From assembly GCA_027422505.1 (NCBI GenBank), contig JAPQWV010000002.1:30978501-31042500 (forward strand): DNA of 64,000 nt. Reading direction: 5' to 3'. Numbering within the stretch: position 1 is the first letter of the stretch; every line of letters begins with the position of its first letter. The notes beneath the pieces are model-generated. The model was not told the origin of the DNA, ran no database searches, and saw only the letters and a program-made list of their open reading frames with translations. The translations under genes and the position numbers were made by a program. Shown here in pieces: positions 22,096 through 34,624 of this stretch. The DNA comes from Craterostigma plantagineum. Lineage: Eukaryota > Streptophyta > Magnoliopsida > Lamiales > Linderniaceae.

Positions 22096-25000
22096 TCACC
22101 TTCCATACCTTACATTTTGACTGTGTAGCAACTCTATTACAGCTAAAACAACTCCTTTTCCCTCCTTCGAAATATCGAGCCCGGGCTCCTCGATCTTCCT
22201 CATCAATAGCTTGTCTAGCTCGCCCCGCAATCTCTGATCAAAATCGACCAAACCAACGAAAAATAACTACGAAATATACCGTACGAAAAATCTCCCATAA
22301 ATGCCTCCTCAGAAATATGTAAGTGCAGAAAACAGAGAAGAGTATATAGTATGTATACCTTTATCAAGGCCAACACGGTTTTAAATGCAGAGAAGTGAAG
22401 GTACCCTCCGAGCATCTCAATGTCATCTCCACTTTTACCTTCCATTAGATTCCCGCCGAACATAAGCAGAGCATAGTCTGATATGTTCGTCGAGTCTCTT
22501 ACATAGATGCCGCTCGTCCTAACCTTTTCACTGTAAACCATGTAAGGTAAGGGGAACAGGTAAACCCCGGCGTTAACTGACGCTGGGTGGATGTCGACTT
22601 TCCCGACGTCTTTGGTGTAGAACGCCGTTCGTTTGCCTCTCCTTTTGCACTGCGCTACGTTGGGATAGAGCCCAGCGCACAGCACGGCGCAAACCATCTC
22701 CAAATCGTTGCTGTATTGGTTATACGCCTGCAAAAAAAAAAAAAGAAATCGTATATCGATTTTTTAGAAACTTTCGAAACGCTGAGATGAACTCGATCGT
22801 TATGACATGATACCTTGGCTCCAAGTGATTTGTCTACGAAGCCAATTCCCGAGAGCAAATCCACGAACTGATTCCTCATGTCGTCGATCATTTGCAAGGT
22901 GTTTGTGGAGAGGAAATTCTCCCAGCAGAAGTCTCGTTCCTTCCTTCTGAGTTTAGCGTCTCTCCATCCTTCGTATGCCTTAACTAGGGCAAGATGGTCA
23001 CTAATCCAAAGGAAGAATGATCAATGCATAATAAAAAGATTATTTTGATTGATGCTTTTGAACTTTTTTATGTCGTCCGATACCTGCATGAATCGCCAGC
23101 GAACGATCTTTTGGCAGCATCTGCTTCTTCTTTCCTATTCAATGGAAGCACAAACGGGTCTCTATGTGCAAGGGCAGCAGCTATCGTAAGTGCAGGGTTG
23201 AGGCATTGAAAGATTGCGCCCATGAGAAGCATCTTTCCTATGTTTGGGTCCAAAGGCAATTTGCAGAGATGACGCCCTGCAAATATTAAATGGTCTTTAA
23301 TTTAAACAGCCCACATGAAGCGAGAATTAATATATGGTTGAAACTTTTATGTGAAATAAAATATGGTACCAAGGGGAGTGAGATCTTCAGTATCATCTAG
23401 AGCTCCAATGGTCTTTAAGAGCTCAATGGCGTTCTCCACGGAGAGAGGATCAGGCGGCTGAAGCGCCTTAGATAAGAACGAACTAATCTTTCCAAGCTGC
23501 AAACTCTTGATATGCAGACAAAGTTCTTGCAAAGGCGTGCGGAGCATTTCGGGTGGTTGATATTGGGGCATAGAGTCATGTATAATCTTCGGATAGAGTC
23601 TGTAACAGACTCCGGGTTGCACACGACCCGCCCGACCACGTCTCTGTAGTTCCCCCCCGAAAAAAATGGCATTAGCAAAGTAATGGGATGAGTAATATTT
23701 TTCTGCAAGGAGGAAAAAAGTATATATTTGATCAAGTACCTGGTGAGCTGATGCCTTGGAAATCCATGACGGTAGAAGACATGCGAGCTTATTAAGAGCA
23801 TCATAACTAGTCTCCTTGGCCTTACCACAGTCAACGACATACACAACATCATCTATGGTAATACTGCTCTCGGCAATGTTAGTAGCAAGGATAATCTTTC
23901 TGTAGAACGTAAAAGGTTGCATAAGTGTTTGCCACCAGCATTCCTGAGTTGAGTGGGTTAAAAATTTTCTAATAAAGCATTATACGTAATACTAAAAAGC
24001 CTAAAAGTGATTACTCAATAAAGTAAGACTCATAAAAATGAGGATCAGGTTATAAAATATGGATAAAGAACTGTACCTAACACCAGGAGGTGGCCGGTCA
24101 AATATTTCACGTTGATTGATTGTGGGCATTGAACCATGGAGTGGGAGTATTAAAAACTGATTCTGGTTTCCAAGAAAATTACTTCCTTTGAGTTTGTCGT
24201 GGAGCTTTGTTATCTCATCCCAACCAGCAAGGAAAACAAGAATAGCTCCACTACCTTCGTGACGACATATGTATTCAATAGTTTTTTCAACCTGGCAGTC
24301 ATTGGAAGAACATAAAATAATGAATAAGCTCCACATGAAACAATTTCCCCATTATGCATACGGCAAAGTTATATAATTGATTCTAAGGAAAGGAATACAT
24401 ACAAGGCCCACGTCCAGCTGAGAATCGGACCAAGCTTCAAGAGATTTTCTGGTGTTCGGACTGTACTCTTTATAATGGGCATCAATATCCAAATCCTGAT
24501 GTGTGGAACAAAAATGCACCATATGAATGATGGATGAATTCAGGATAACAAATGACATGCAGTTTATTCAACGAGCAATTCTATGGTATCCATTACATGC
24601 TCTACATTTTTACCATTTTCGGCAGCGAAGTTGGGTTAAATCCATACCTCAAATAACTCTGTCAATGGATCTTCTTTAGATTCCTGCTGACGCCGACCTC
24701 TTCTTGAATTTCTTGGAAAACTGTCGAACTCAGATTTGATGACATAACGAGTTTTCTCCAATACATCTTCCAAAAAAAATTCTTTAACCGTAAATGTCAG
24801 TCCCTGCAAATCAGGACAAAGGAGTGAGGCTATTTGAGAAACAAATATGTCCACATTAAAGAGGAAAAGTGCCCAAGACGGATAGTGGTACATACAGGAA
24901 TATGCATAGTGGGAGCGTCTCCAAAGTATTTCGAAAATAGATCAGCGTTGATAGTTGCACTCATAAGGATAAGACGGAGATCTGGACGACGAGGAAGGAT

Positions 25001-27329
25001 GTCCCGTAATATTATCAACAAGAAGTCCTCATTCATGCCTCTTTCATGAATTTCATCAACGATTAAATGAGTAACCCCAGTCAAACAGGGGTCATCCACC
25101 TGCACTCACGAATAATGCAAAGAATGGAACTCATGAATTGCAAGGAAAATGCACTAGATTAATATGAAAAATCGCCTAAACTAAATAGATTAGTCTTAGC
25201 ATAACTAAAAAATCTTACAAAATCAATAAATATGAAATAACATCACCATACTAGCTGCCGTAGTAAAACTCCCGTTGTGCAAAATAACAATCTTGTTTGA
25301 TCTGAACGCTTTGACTCAAGACGTATCTGATATCCCACAGTTTCACCGAGCTTCTCTCCCCTTTCAGCTGATATTCGAGCTGAAACTGATATTGCTGATA
25401 TTCGGCGAGGCTGCGTACAAATTATGTTACAAGTTGCACCTCGTAGAGATGATATTTCTTCTTCCAAAATAAATTGAGGAAGCTGTGTGGTTTTCCCACA
25501 GCCGGTCTCTCCGGAAACTACCAGCACCTTTACATGTATTCAGAAGAATGTGTCATATTTGGCGGAACTATTCTCTATGACGATATGACTTTAATTCGAA
25601 CTCGGTTAATAGAAGCAACAGAGTTATCCACACACAAATATCTTTGCCTCCAAATTTTGAGGCAAACCATGCACCAGCAATGTTAAATGAAAAGGTGGGT
25701 AATTTAAATGTAATACAGAAACTCGGAGTAAAAGATTGACAACAGAAATTTGTAACCTCTTTAAAGATGTGCCAAGCAAACATGATAATTCATACCTGAT
25801 GTGAGGCAACAGCTTTCAAAAATTTTGATTTTACTTTAAAAGCGGGAAGATTTTCTCTGAACGCCAGCATCCCAGTTACAATATCCTTTTTCTACGAAGG
25901 GTTCACAAATGATAAGCATATTGAAAAAAAAAGGAGGAAAAACCATAAGACAGCAGGCTCCATACCCTCAACATTTCTTGCTTTTGTTTTAATTTAATGC
26001 TAAGATCCTCAGAGCCAACTACAGTCTCCAATTGTGAGGCTGCCTTCCTTGTCTCTAGTTGTGGGAATTGTGATGATTCTGTCCATGAGGATGTTGAAGA
26101 AGAGTTCTCATTTGATTTCCCATTGGAACTCTTCAACAAAGTTCCAACTTTTTCCTCAAGTTCTGTAGACATTTTTATCTGAGTGACAAGGAGGCAAAAT
26201 ACAATGATTAACTCCACAAGGTATGCAATTGCAACTAAACTAATTTACATATATTATTCCATCAAAGGCCCAAATATACCTCTTTCTTTGAGGATCCATG
26301 GCGGTCATCAAGGTCAGCCCGATAATTAGGCAATGGAGTCTTGCTCACAACAAGTGCCTTCCCTTTGTTATACCCTTGACTTTGTTTCCACATATACAAA
26401 ACCAAAGCATATTGTCAGGAAAATCGCATCTTGACAGAGGAAATAACATGTTGGAACAAGCTCAAAATCACAAACCATTTGAACGAAATTTCCACAGAAG
26501 GTAAAATCTAGACTAACCATCGACTAATCAGTTGTATCATTTTGTAGATTTAGATGCAACATTCTAAAAAAACTACCCAATTCCATACATCGCTTGAATC
26601 AGAAGAAATGTGTATGCAGAAATCAACAAGTGTTAAACCTGTAATCAGACTGTTTGCGCACAACATTACCGAAATAAAATAGCTTACAAGTACAGTCCCA
26701 ACTGATGAGCCATATCCGACAACTTCTGTTGATCGTCTCTACTGAAGTGTCGTCTTATAATCACCTCATGTTCTCCTCCTCTCTTCATCTGTTCCAATTC
26801 CCCCGCCACTCATTCTGATCCATCACCTCGAGCTGCAACAAGAAAATACATTGACACATCGTATCAAACTAAAGCTCACAGCTCTATCCTTAGAACTCTA
26901 ATATCCCCAAAACTTTTCAAAAAAAAAAGAAAAACAAACAGATAATCAACAGCCAGCCTCAGTAGCCAGGATTCCACCAAAATCGGAATGCAACAGATCA
27001 CACTACATCGCAATACTCTCAATTTCAGACAAATTAAAAACCAAAACTAAAAACACGGTAACCTCAGCTGCATTCTGACGGAGGCGCTCCGCTCTCCACA
27101 CGGGGTCCCACCACCGCTGCTCCCCACGACCGCCACCGCCACCGCCTCTCCCTCTGCCTCCACCTCCACCTCTACCTCGGCCTCCGCCGCCGCGTCCACC
27201 TTGGTAGTTAGCACGGTAGGCCATCGCAACCACGCCAGATGAAGCGCTACTGTTAGCGGCGTTTCTGATCAATAGGAAGGGAGCAGTGTAGTTGCGCCAA
27301 CAGGGGATATGAAGTAGGTGGTTGGACAT
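22096..27329 (-). CDS. DExH1: DEAH-box RNA helicase DExH1-type, 16 exons, one frameshift
   Basis: Exons from the start: 27063-27329, 26688-26832, 26280-26379, 25966-26178, 25796-25891, 25252-25527, 24896-25099, 24648-24803, 24403-24495, 24077-24291, 23740-23899, 23370-23643, 23084-23276, 22814-23000, 22359-22727, 22096-22233. They total 3086 bases, one short of 1029 codons. Visible motifs in order: a Gly/Arg-rich N-terminus ending [18 protein letters not shown], motif I GETGCGKT, Ia [37 protein letters not shown], then the HA2 and OB-fold regions. Close agreement with Arabidopsis DExH1 is recalled, not computed. It is an ATP-dependent RNA/RNP remodelling helicase related to DHX36. A base appears missing in a C run at 26800-26804 in exon 2. 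An internal ATG at 27224 is an alternative start; the longer start adds a Ser/Arg-rich leader. Confidence 0.95.
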
Positions 27330-28505
27330 TAAAACCCAAGCGTAGTTCTTTTTCCCCTTAATTGTCAGAAAATGTATATAGGCTTTAGCGAATTGGGCCT
27401 AGTAAATTAGCCCAGCAACTTTATTATTGGGCTGTTGCAGCCCAAATAAGTACCATCCTTCTTCGGCCCAAAATGTTTTGTTTGATTTGATCCTAGGTTC
27501 AAATATTTCTCATATTGGTGTATGTATTCGCATAAAATGGTAAACAGAATACCCAACAATAAAGAGGGGTTATTTCTTAAATCATCTGTTCTTTCTCTTC
27601 CTTACCTAGCAACCCAACTCCTTTGAATATTAGTGTACCCACATGAACAAGGCAGTGCTTTTAAAATCGACTTTAAATGTTTTCGAGGTAGCCTGCAAAC
27701 TACGTCAATTGGTCATGCATGAAAATGCTTGGCAACTTTTTAATATCCCTCAACAATTTGAACTCTGAACAAGTATTGATTTTGGTCAAAGTTACTATTT
27801 TCTTGCAACATGAGAATCACTTAAACGAAATCCAATTACACGGTGACGAAAGAGAACCTCTCCAATTCCCGAAGAAGATAAGGTTTTGAAGTTGAAGATG
27901 GAAGAAAGTAAAGAATACCGTGGAGTTGACAGCCATTATTTTGGAGTGTTAGGTTGACCTGTTGTATGGTCTATAGTTCTTTAGTCGGAACTTCGAATCT
28001 TATATTACTTCGGACGTTTTTAGGTTTCTTGGTGTATTTATTTCTCTCTCGACGAGAGCTTTGTTCCATCTGGTTTGATAACCAGAAGAAGCATTTGGGT
28101 TAGTTCTTTAACATGTATATTTTGCTTTTTCAATGAAGCTATCGTTTGAAAAAAAAATCATCGAATGCAAGGATTTTCTCATGGCCCTCTATTTCTCTTA
28201 CAACAATTAACAAGCAATTTGATTCAAATATTAAAGTAAGAAAGAGGGAATAACTGAGATACCTGCAAAACATCAATGGCCTCTCAAAGCAAAAACTGAT
28301 GCACTGTACCATCGGAAGGAAAAGTGTATGCAGTTATATAAACAAGATAAAACTGTTTTAAAGCCAATTCCACAGTAGATCTCTAAAGTTGAAGACAAGT
28401 TTAAACCACTTCCTAAAACTTCCTTCATTTCTTTCTTCTTTTTTTATTATCGAGCCTAAACGTTTGTATTGCAAGATAGCTGTGCGTACCTCTATAAGTC
28501 GCTTT
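27330..28505. promoter_or_regulatory. Promoter side of DExH1 and intergenic DNA
   Basis: The 150 bp upstream of the helicase carry several GGCCCA/TGGGCC motifs (about 27394-27475), the site II pattern common in promoters of growth-linked plant genes. The remainder to 28505 is unassigned apart from the 3' flank of the next gene. Confidence 0.5.
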
Positions 28506-29795
28506 TTAAGTTGGTTTCTTTGGGTTTTCATCTCCACCTTGGGTGGACTTGAATTCTTCGTTTTTCTCCATAACTTGCTGTACTCCTTCTTGATAACCTT
28601 GGATGAAGCTTTTCAGCGCATCTCTGTAAGCCGATGCCCTCGTCATGTAAACCCTCTGAAGCGCGGGCCTTAACGTCTCCATTCCTCCTCTAGCAGCCAC
28701 AGCTTCGATATTTTTTGCACCGCATTCAACGAATCATACGTTAGACACAACAAGCCTATTAAGAATAAAGATTGAATCTTGGAATAAAATAACCCAAAAG
28801 GGAAGTCTGCGTTAACTAACCATTTCGTGTTATATCATGATTTTTGAATAGCCATCGGATTCAAACAATATAGTCTAGAGATGAATTACAGACGAACTTG
28901 GCAAAATCTAGAAGCCTATTTCGAATAAAGGTTGAATCTTGAAATAAAATAACACAAAGGGGAGTCTTTAACATTTCATGTTATATATCATGCTTGTTTA
29001 TCTCGCCTCGCCATTAGATTAAACAGTATAGACTAGATGAGTGGCAGGGCAAAATCTAGATCCTATTTCGAGAAAGCTCGAATCTTCAAAGAAAATAACC
29101 CAAAAGGAAGTCTGCTCTGCGCTGATCATTTCGTGCTGTATCATGACTGTTTAAAATCGCCATGAAATTGAGCAACATTGACTAGAATGAATAGTGTCGT
29201 TAAGCTTACCGAGATCCTCTAGGGTCGATGGCTCGCTCCTCTCTTTGGACGAAACTTTCGAAGTCGAACCATCATCGGATTTCTCGACACTCTCATCTTC
29301 CTTCTTGTGCTCGAGAGGCCTGAGTTCGGGCCCAATGTCCCTGACCCAGCTTGCTGCATATAGTCTACAAGCTTCTTTCAACACCTAGAAATGGATTGCA
29401 AGTTTAGTTAGTTCGTTAGCATCTAGGTAATAAAACTCATTGGTTCTTCGTCTTATCTGACGAGATTTGAATCTGGGATGTCGGGCATGTATTCGAAACA
29501 AATATGTTAAAAAGATGAGATTTTTTTCGATGAGAAGCTCAAGCCCTATACAACCATAGCATCATTTATGCAGTAGAACACGCTGGAAAACACGATTGGA
29601 GGAACCGTAAGAGAATCAAATATTGTTTCAAGAAGATAATAAGAGTACGAAACTGACAAGAAAGCGCTCGTGCAGTGTAAGCTGACGGGCCTTCTTCATG
29701 CCTGGAGGATCGGGCAACGACGAAGGAAATGCTATCTCCTTAAGATCGTATCGAACGTAATCGTATAGTTTCTTGCACACTACTTTAAACTTCAT
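28506..29795 (-). CDS. Conserved plant protein of unknown function (169 aa, 3 coding exons)
   Basis: Exons 29658-29795, 29210-29384 and 28506-28702 join in frame into 170 codons including the stop. The start MKFKVVCKKLYDYVRYDLKE is chosen because upstream exon candidates do not continue the frame. The strongly conserved blocks are FPSSLPDPPG, HERFLVLKEACRLYAASWVRD and AARGGMETLRPALQRVYMTR; a Glu/Lys/Ser-rich linker lies between the second and third. No enzyme motif, signal peptide or membrane span is visible. The first intron begins GTCAGT. I recall homologues across plants without assigned function. Likely 5' UTR exons lie at 30006-30053 and about 30415-30530. Confidence 0.85.
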
Positions 29796-30005
29796 TGTTA
29801 CGTGTCTCCTGAGCACCAGCCTGCAACATAAAATGAACACAAGCATGCAGTAAAAAGTAAGGTATAGAATTGGTTCCATGTTCAAACCAGTGAGGCAATT
29901 TATCAAACAGGTTTCGATCAATGCAACGACCAGGCAGTGAACGCCCAAAACCGCCCAACAAGTTTCGAACGATTAAACTAAACTTTTGTTCCTTCTGCAG
30001 CTTAC

Positions 30006-30530
30006 CTTGAAACCAATGATCTTTAACCAGCAGTCGGCGTTCTTGATCTGCTTCTAATCAAGATAAAATATGTTTAGCTTAGACAGAAAAAAGAAGAGCT
30101 TTTTCCTAGTTGGTTTTCTTTTACATTACAGTAATCGTTTAAGAAAGGATTCTTTGGCTTGGGAAACATTTAATCTTTGTCTAAAAATCAAATCCAGGTA
30201 AACCTCTGCCTTAAGAAAATGATGTAATAAAGGAGGTGAGAAAAAGGGGAAATAGTGAATTTTTTTTTTCCCTTCATTTTCTTTCGACGGTTAAAACTAA
30301 ATATCAATATGGAGTAAAAACAATGAACCCATAATAGAGTTTTTGGTTTCTTTATTACGGTCCATATTAATTCATTGGGCTCTACTTGAGCAAAAACCAA
30401 ATCTCACCCGAATTCGCCACCACTGCACGGCGTCGCACCACTGCACCGCCTCGCACGCAACCCTGAGAGCCCACACCACCCACTGCGGAATCTGTCATAT
30501 CCCCCCAAACCCTAGCAAACCCACATCTAG
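30006..30530 (-). other. Probable 5' UTR exons and promoter of the 169-aa gene
   Basis: A 48-bp segment (30006-30053) with TAG acceptor and GTAAGC donor, and an upstream segment with a TAGGGTTTGGGG leader and a GTGAGA donor near 30414, look like exons. Neither continues the coding frame of exon 29658-29795, so both are taken as untranslated. The hAT element at 30546 begins just upstream. Confidence 0.45.
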
Positions 30531-30545
30531 AGAGAGGACTGCAAG

Positions 30546-31249
30546 TAGACGTGTTCATACGGTTACGGTTCACGGTTATGAACTGCCGATTTACGGTTAA
30601 TAAAAACGTCTAACCGTAACCGAACCCTGGTTATCACGGTTACGATTACGGTTTTGAACTGGCTGAACCAGTTACAATTTTGAACCGCCGATTTACGATT
30701 TTTTTAAAATTCTTATTTAAAAATTTCTTTCTCTTACAATAATTTAAATAAATTAAAAACTTTGATATTTTTGTATAAAAAATGTAAAAAAGAACTTTCC
30801 ATTCCAAGATAGAAATTTATATAATAACCTTCAACATTTGAAAAAAAATTACAACTTAAATATAAAAAAATATTAATTCATTCTTTGGTTCGAAAATCTT
30901 CGACGGACACTCGTCGTAGGCATTTTGTTCTAAAGATCATGTTTATCACTCAATATTCGTCTAAGTTTTCTAAGTCAATTTTATGATAGTTGATACGACA
31001 AAAATAAAAGATAAATATGGTGAATAAATTATCATTGGTTATTATGACAAGAACAATAAAATTATATATATTACTTAAAAGACGGTTATAACCGCCGGTT
31101 TACGGTTAGGAAAATGAAGAACCATAACCAAACCTTTATAATTGACGGTTCGGTAACGGTTTGAACCGTAACCGTAACCGTAAACCACGGTTAACCGAAC
31201 CGTTGACCGACGGTTCGGTTACGGTTTTTCAAACGTCTGAACACCTCTA
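30546..31249. mobile_element. hAT MITE with perfect 8-bp target duplication
   Basis: The ends are TAGACGTGTTCA and TGAACACCTCTA, inverted repeats with one mismatch in 12. The flanks are ACTGCAAG at 30538-30545 and again at 31250-31257, a perfect 8-bp duplication. Both subterminal regions hold many ACGGTTA-type repeats in both orientations, typical of hAT transposase binding regions. The 704-bp element has no coding capacity. Confidence 0.92.
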
Positions 31250-31257
31250 ACTGCAAG

Positions 31258-32045
31258 TGGGTGGAGAAAGAGGAATATGAATTTTCGTGAAGTGGGAGGC
31301 GACGAGAGATGTAATGGGTAAATTAGGAAATTAATATTGAACAAAGGGATAGGAATGTCACAAGAAGAAAGTATTATTTAATGGGACGTCAGGAGGCCGA
31401 ATTAGATAATACCAAATTGAGGGTATTAAGGGGGTATTATTTAATTCCCCGCTTTAATTCCACGGTAATGAGGTGATCTTTTTACTTTTTATTTGGACAA
31501 CAGTAACCCTAATATTTAAGTATTTAACATTTCTCCTTTATATACCTTTATTCATATTTTAAATTATATAACTAAAATATTTCAATATTAAAAAATTATG
31601 TAATAAATAAATACCATTAGGAAGTATTATCTCAAATACATATTAATCCATTTTACCTAGATATTTATATAGGGTTAAATATGGCATTTCGCAATATCAC
31701 ATCATAAAATCGCCGTGATTAACACATAAACAATATTTCTTATCACAATGATGTGGAAATGAAATACCCAAAACAAACACATTGATTGCATATCACCTTG
31801 ATCCACAATTCGGTGATATTCATAGCGGTAATGTGTATATCTTCGTAATATTGGATTACCTCAAACAAACGCCCCTAATAAGCATTAGTCATTGTGTTTT
31901 TTTTCTGACCGAGTAAATGAAGCATGGCAGCGGCTGTAGTGAATAAATGCACTTTAAGTAGGAAACGGTTGCGATGTTTGGGCATGGAATAAATACGATC
32001 ACGTACTTCTGGTTATGTATCTTTCCGTATTGGGCTTCATAATAG
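31258..32045. other. Intergenic DNA with a possible transposon end
   Basis: No gene seen. The motif near 31869-31880 (AAACAAACGCCCCTAA) resembles the end of a PIF/Harbinger-type element, but no partner end was found. Confidence 0.35.
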
Positions 32046-32752
32046 GGTAATTCTATTGGCACCCCCTATTTTTCTATTTGCACCCCCCTAATTAATATGC
32101 AAAGTAAACTATTATATACTTACCAATTATATTTTAAACCATTAAATACTTACCAATTCTAAATCATTAACTACTTATCATTAAAGGCTAAACAAAAGGA
32201 TATTTTGAGTAATTAACAATGAACGATTAATTGTATTGGAGTGCTAGCGATGAAAGATATTGTTTCCAAATTTTTTTGTGACGGTTATTAATTACCATCA
32301 AATATATATGTATCTATATGTATGCATGTATAAAATTTTTTGAATTACTTATTTCAGCCGTATGTCTCATCAATTAATCCTTAGCTAAATATTGTGTTTA
32401 TTGAAGTTTGTATAATTAAAAAGTAATATTTACGTAATGTGAAAATATTTTTATTAAACTAATTTTATAATAACATTTGAAGATATTAATATTACAAAAT
32501 GAATGTAAAATTGTAGGATTAAAATAAAGGAGTGATACAGAAGTAACTAAATATAATATTGTATTGTTGTGTCATCCGATAAAATAACTTAATTGATATT
32601 GTTAAATAATTTATTCAATTAAAAAAGTTAATTTATATAAAAAAATTATAATAAAAGAATTATTGTTGTATTCATGTGATTAGATAACAAATTTCAAGTG
32701 TTTGGGGTGTAAAACGGGGGGTGTAACTAGTAAAGGGGGTGTGAGTAAGGAT
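32046..32752. mobile_element. Inverted-repeat element with C-rich ends
   Basis: The left end (GGCACCCCCTATTTTTC, then GCACCCCCC) and the right end (GGGGTGTAAAACGGGGGGTG, then AAGGGGGTGTG) are imperfect inverted complements enclosing AT-rich non-coding sequence. Superfamily and target duplication are not clear. Confidence 0.45.
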
Positions 32753-33389
32753 CAAATAAATGCGGGTTTTATGCTTTGTTATATTATCATTTGGCAAGAA
32801 TTATAATGTGCGTCTTTTAACTCATATGTTTAATAGTTTCATGTGACACTGCCTTCCAAGCATTAAATTTCGATTTAAATGGTTGCTTATTTAATACAAA
32901 GATAGGTCGGTCGGATAGGTAGAGTGGCCAAACATTGGACTATGCAAAGAAATTATTGGTTTCTAGTCTCATATGTACCGTCTATATGGACTTAAAACTA
33001 CACAGTGAGGTTCATATTCGATTCAGATTCAGGATACACTAAATTCAAACGAGTCACATTGATCGAAAGGATAGGTCATCTCTATTTTGGGGGTCTAAAT
33101 TCGATTCGAAAAGAAGTTAATCGAACTGAAGTACATGTGTAAGGATAATTAATCTCATAGGATTCGGACAACACGAGTCAATCGAAGTGAATCACACGAC
33201 TTGTTTTTTATGTTCAAATCAATGAAGACAGAACTTAATTTTAGAGTGCGAAAAAAAATGATAACAGGTTGTTATCTTAAGTACTTCAAAAAACTTGATA
33301 AATGTTGTTATTTAAGGGTATATTTGACTTCAAGTCCCTTTAATACGTTTCAGACCCTATCAGAAAAATTATTGTTTAAAGGATACAAT

Positions 33390-33570
33390 TTCTATAAAAT
33401 TTAGAGATAAGGACCTAAACTTAAAAAAGTTATAAAATGTACATGAACTGGTATCAGATGATCGTTTTGTGGTACTGAAGAACAATGAAGTGGTACTGCA
33501 GAAATCGCGTCCTTAAAATTAAATTTTCCGTGACAAGGCTTGAATCTTGAGTGAAAATTTCCCTTATTTT
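33390..33570 (-). repeat. Dispersed ~200-bp repeat, copy C
   Basis: The reverse complement matches 3695-3905 over most of its length, including the ACGATCATCTGATA and TTAGGTCCTTATCTCTAAA blocks. Confidence 0.6.
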
Positions 33571-33925
33571 TAAGTACCCCTCCAATCATTACTTGATGAT
33601 GTATTTGTATGATGACCTTTTTGAACTTTCTACTATTCTTCAATGAAAGCTTCCTTACCCTACATCTACATTAATATATGCTTTGTCTATTCGTATATTA
33701 AGAAATTCGTCATACAAATATAAATGTATATGTTACACGATCACATGAAGACGTATGCCTAAATCAAGTATAAAATCGAACCTACAAATTCCAGGAAATT
33801 TGGGTAAGAGTCAAAGTTGGGTATGGATATGGGTTTGATTTTAATAAGTAATCCCATGAAAGCATATCCCATGAAAAACAAACATATCACATGCATATTA
33901 ATACGGAGTATATATAGACCTTATA

Positions 33926-34624
33926 CAGTAGAAACTCTATAAATTAATACAGTTGGGACCAACCAAATTTATTAATTAATAGAGTTATTAATTAGTCAAT
34001 AAATTAATAATTATTAAATTATCGATAAATTAATATTTTATCAATTTATGGTGTATATTACCATTCAAACTTTCCAAACATCAAATAACCTTCAATCTCC
34101 TACGTCCTTAATGAACGTCAAATTAAGGATCAAACTTTCAATCTTTCACGTCTATCATAATCCGTATGATAAATATATCTTCTACATAATACACTACAGA
34201 CCCACAAACAACTCGTACAAACAATATGGCATCTCATCTTAAAGGTGTGAATAAAGCAACAATGACCGATGAGATTCGAAGAGCATTATGCAAGCACAAC
34301 AGAGATAATCCTAATCTCACTCAGAAGCAATTGAAAGAATGGGTTCATAGTAACTATGGTTTGCAAGAGAGTCAACATAAAACAAATGACAGTGGAGTCA
34401 TTTTTCAAGTAACCTTCGTTCATGTGATATGAGAATTGTTTTTACATACGGAATTATTAATTTATAATTCATATGGGACCTATAGAAATTATCAAAAATC
34501 TATTATCTTATAATTTTAGAGAGTTATTAATTTAGTACGTTATCCCCGAGTCCGGACCAGCCGAAAATATTATATTAAAGAGTTTATTAAATTATCGAGT
34601 ATTAATTTATAGAGTTCTATTCTA
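33926..34624 (+). mobile_element. Lemi/pogo-like (Tc1/mariner superfamily) element, internally deleted
   Basis: The left end CAGTAGAAACTCTATAAATTA follows a TA (33924-33925). The right end TATTAATTTATAGAGTTCTA is its degenerate inverted complement. These match the ends I associate with the Emigrant/Lemi pogo-like family of dicots. A transposase fragment lies inside in the forward orientation. At ~700 bp it is too short for a full transposase. Confidence 0.75.
34226..34432 (+). pseudogene. pogo-like transposase N-terminus (CENP-B type helix-turn-helix), truncated
   Basis: The 68-codon frame includes TDEIRRALCKHNRDNPNLTQ and KQLKEWVHSNYGL, the pattern of the N-terminal DNA-binding domain of pogo/Tigger and CENP-B proteins. 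It then runs out without the second DNA-binding region or the DDE catalytic domain. This is a remnant of the parental transposase gene and would give no active enzyme. Confidence 0.72.

Noticed and set aside
30382..30573. A start at the MTDSAVGG frame as the N-terminus of the 169-aa protein
   Set aside because: No combination of its donor with exon 30006-30053 and exon 29658-29820 keeps the reading frame, whereas the internal ATG at 29795 gives a complete in-frame protein.
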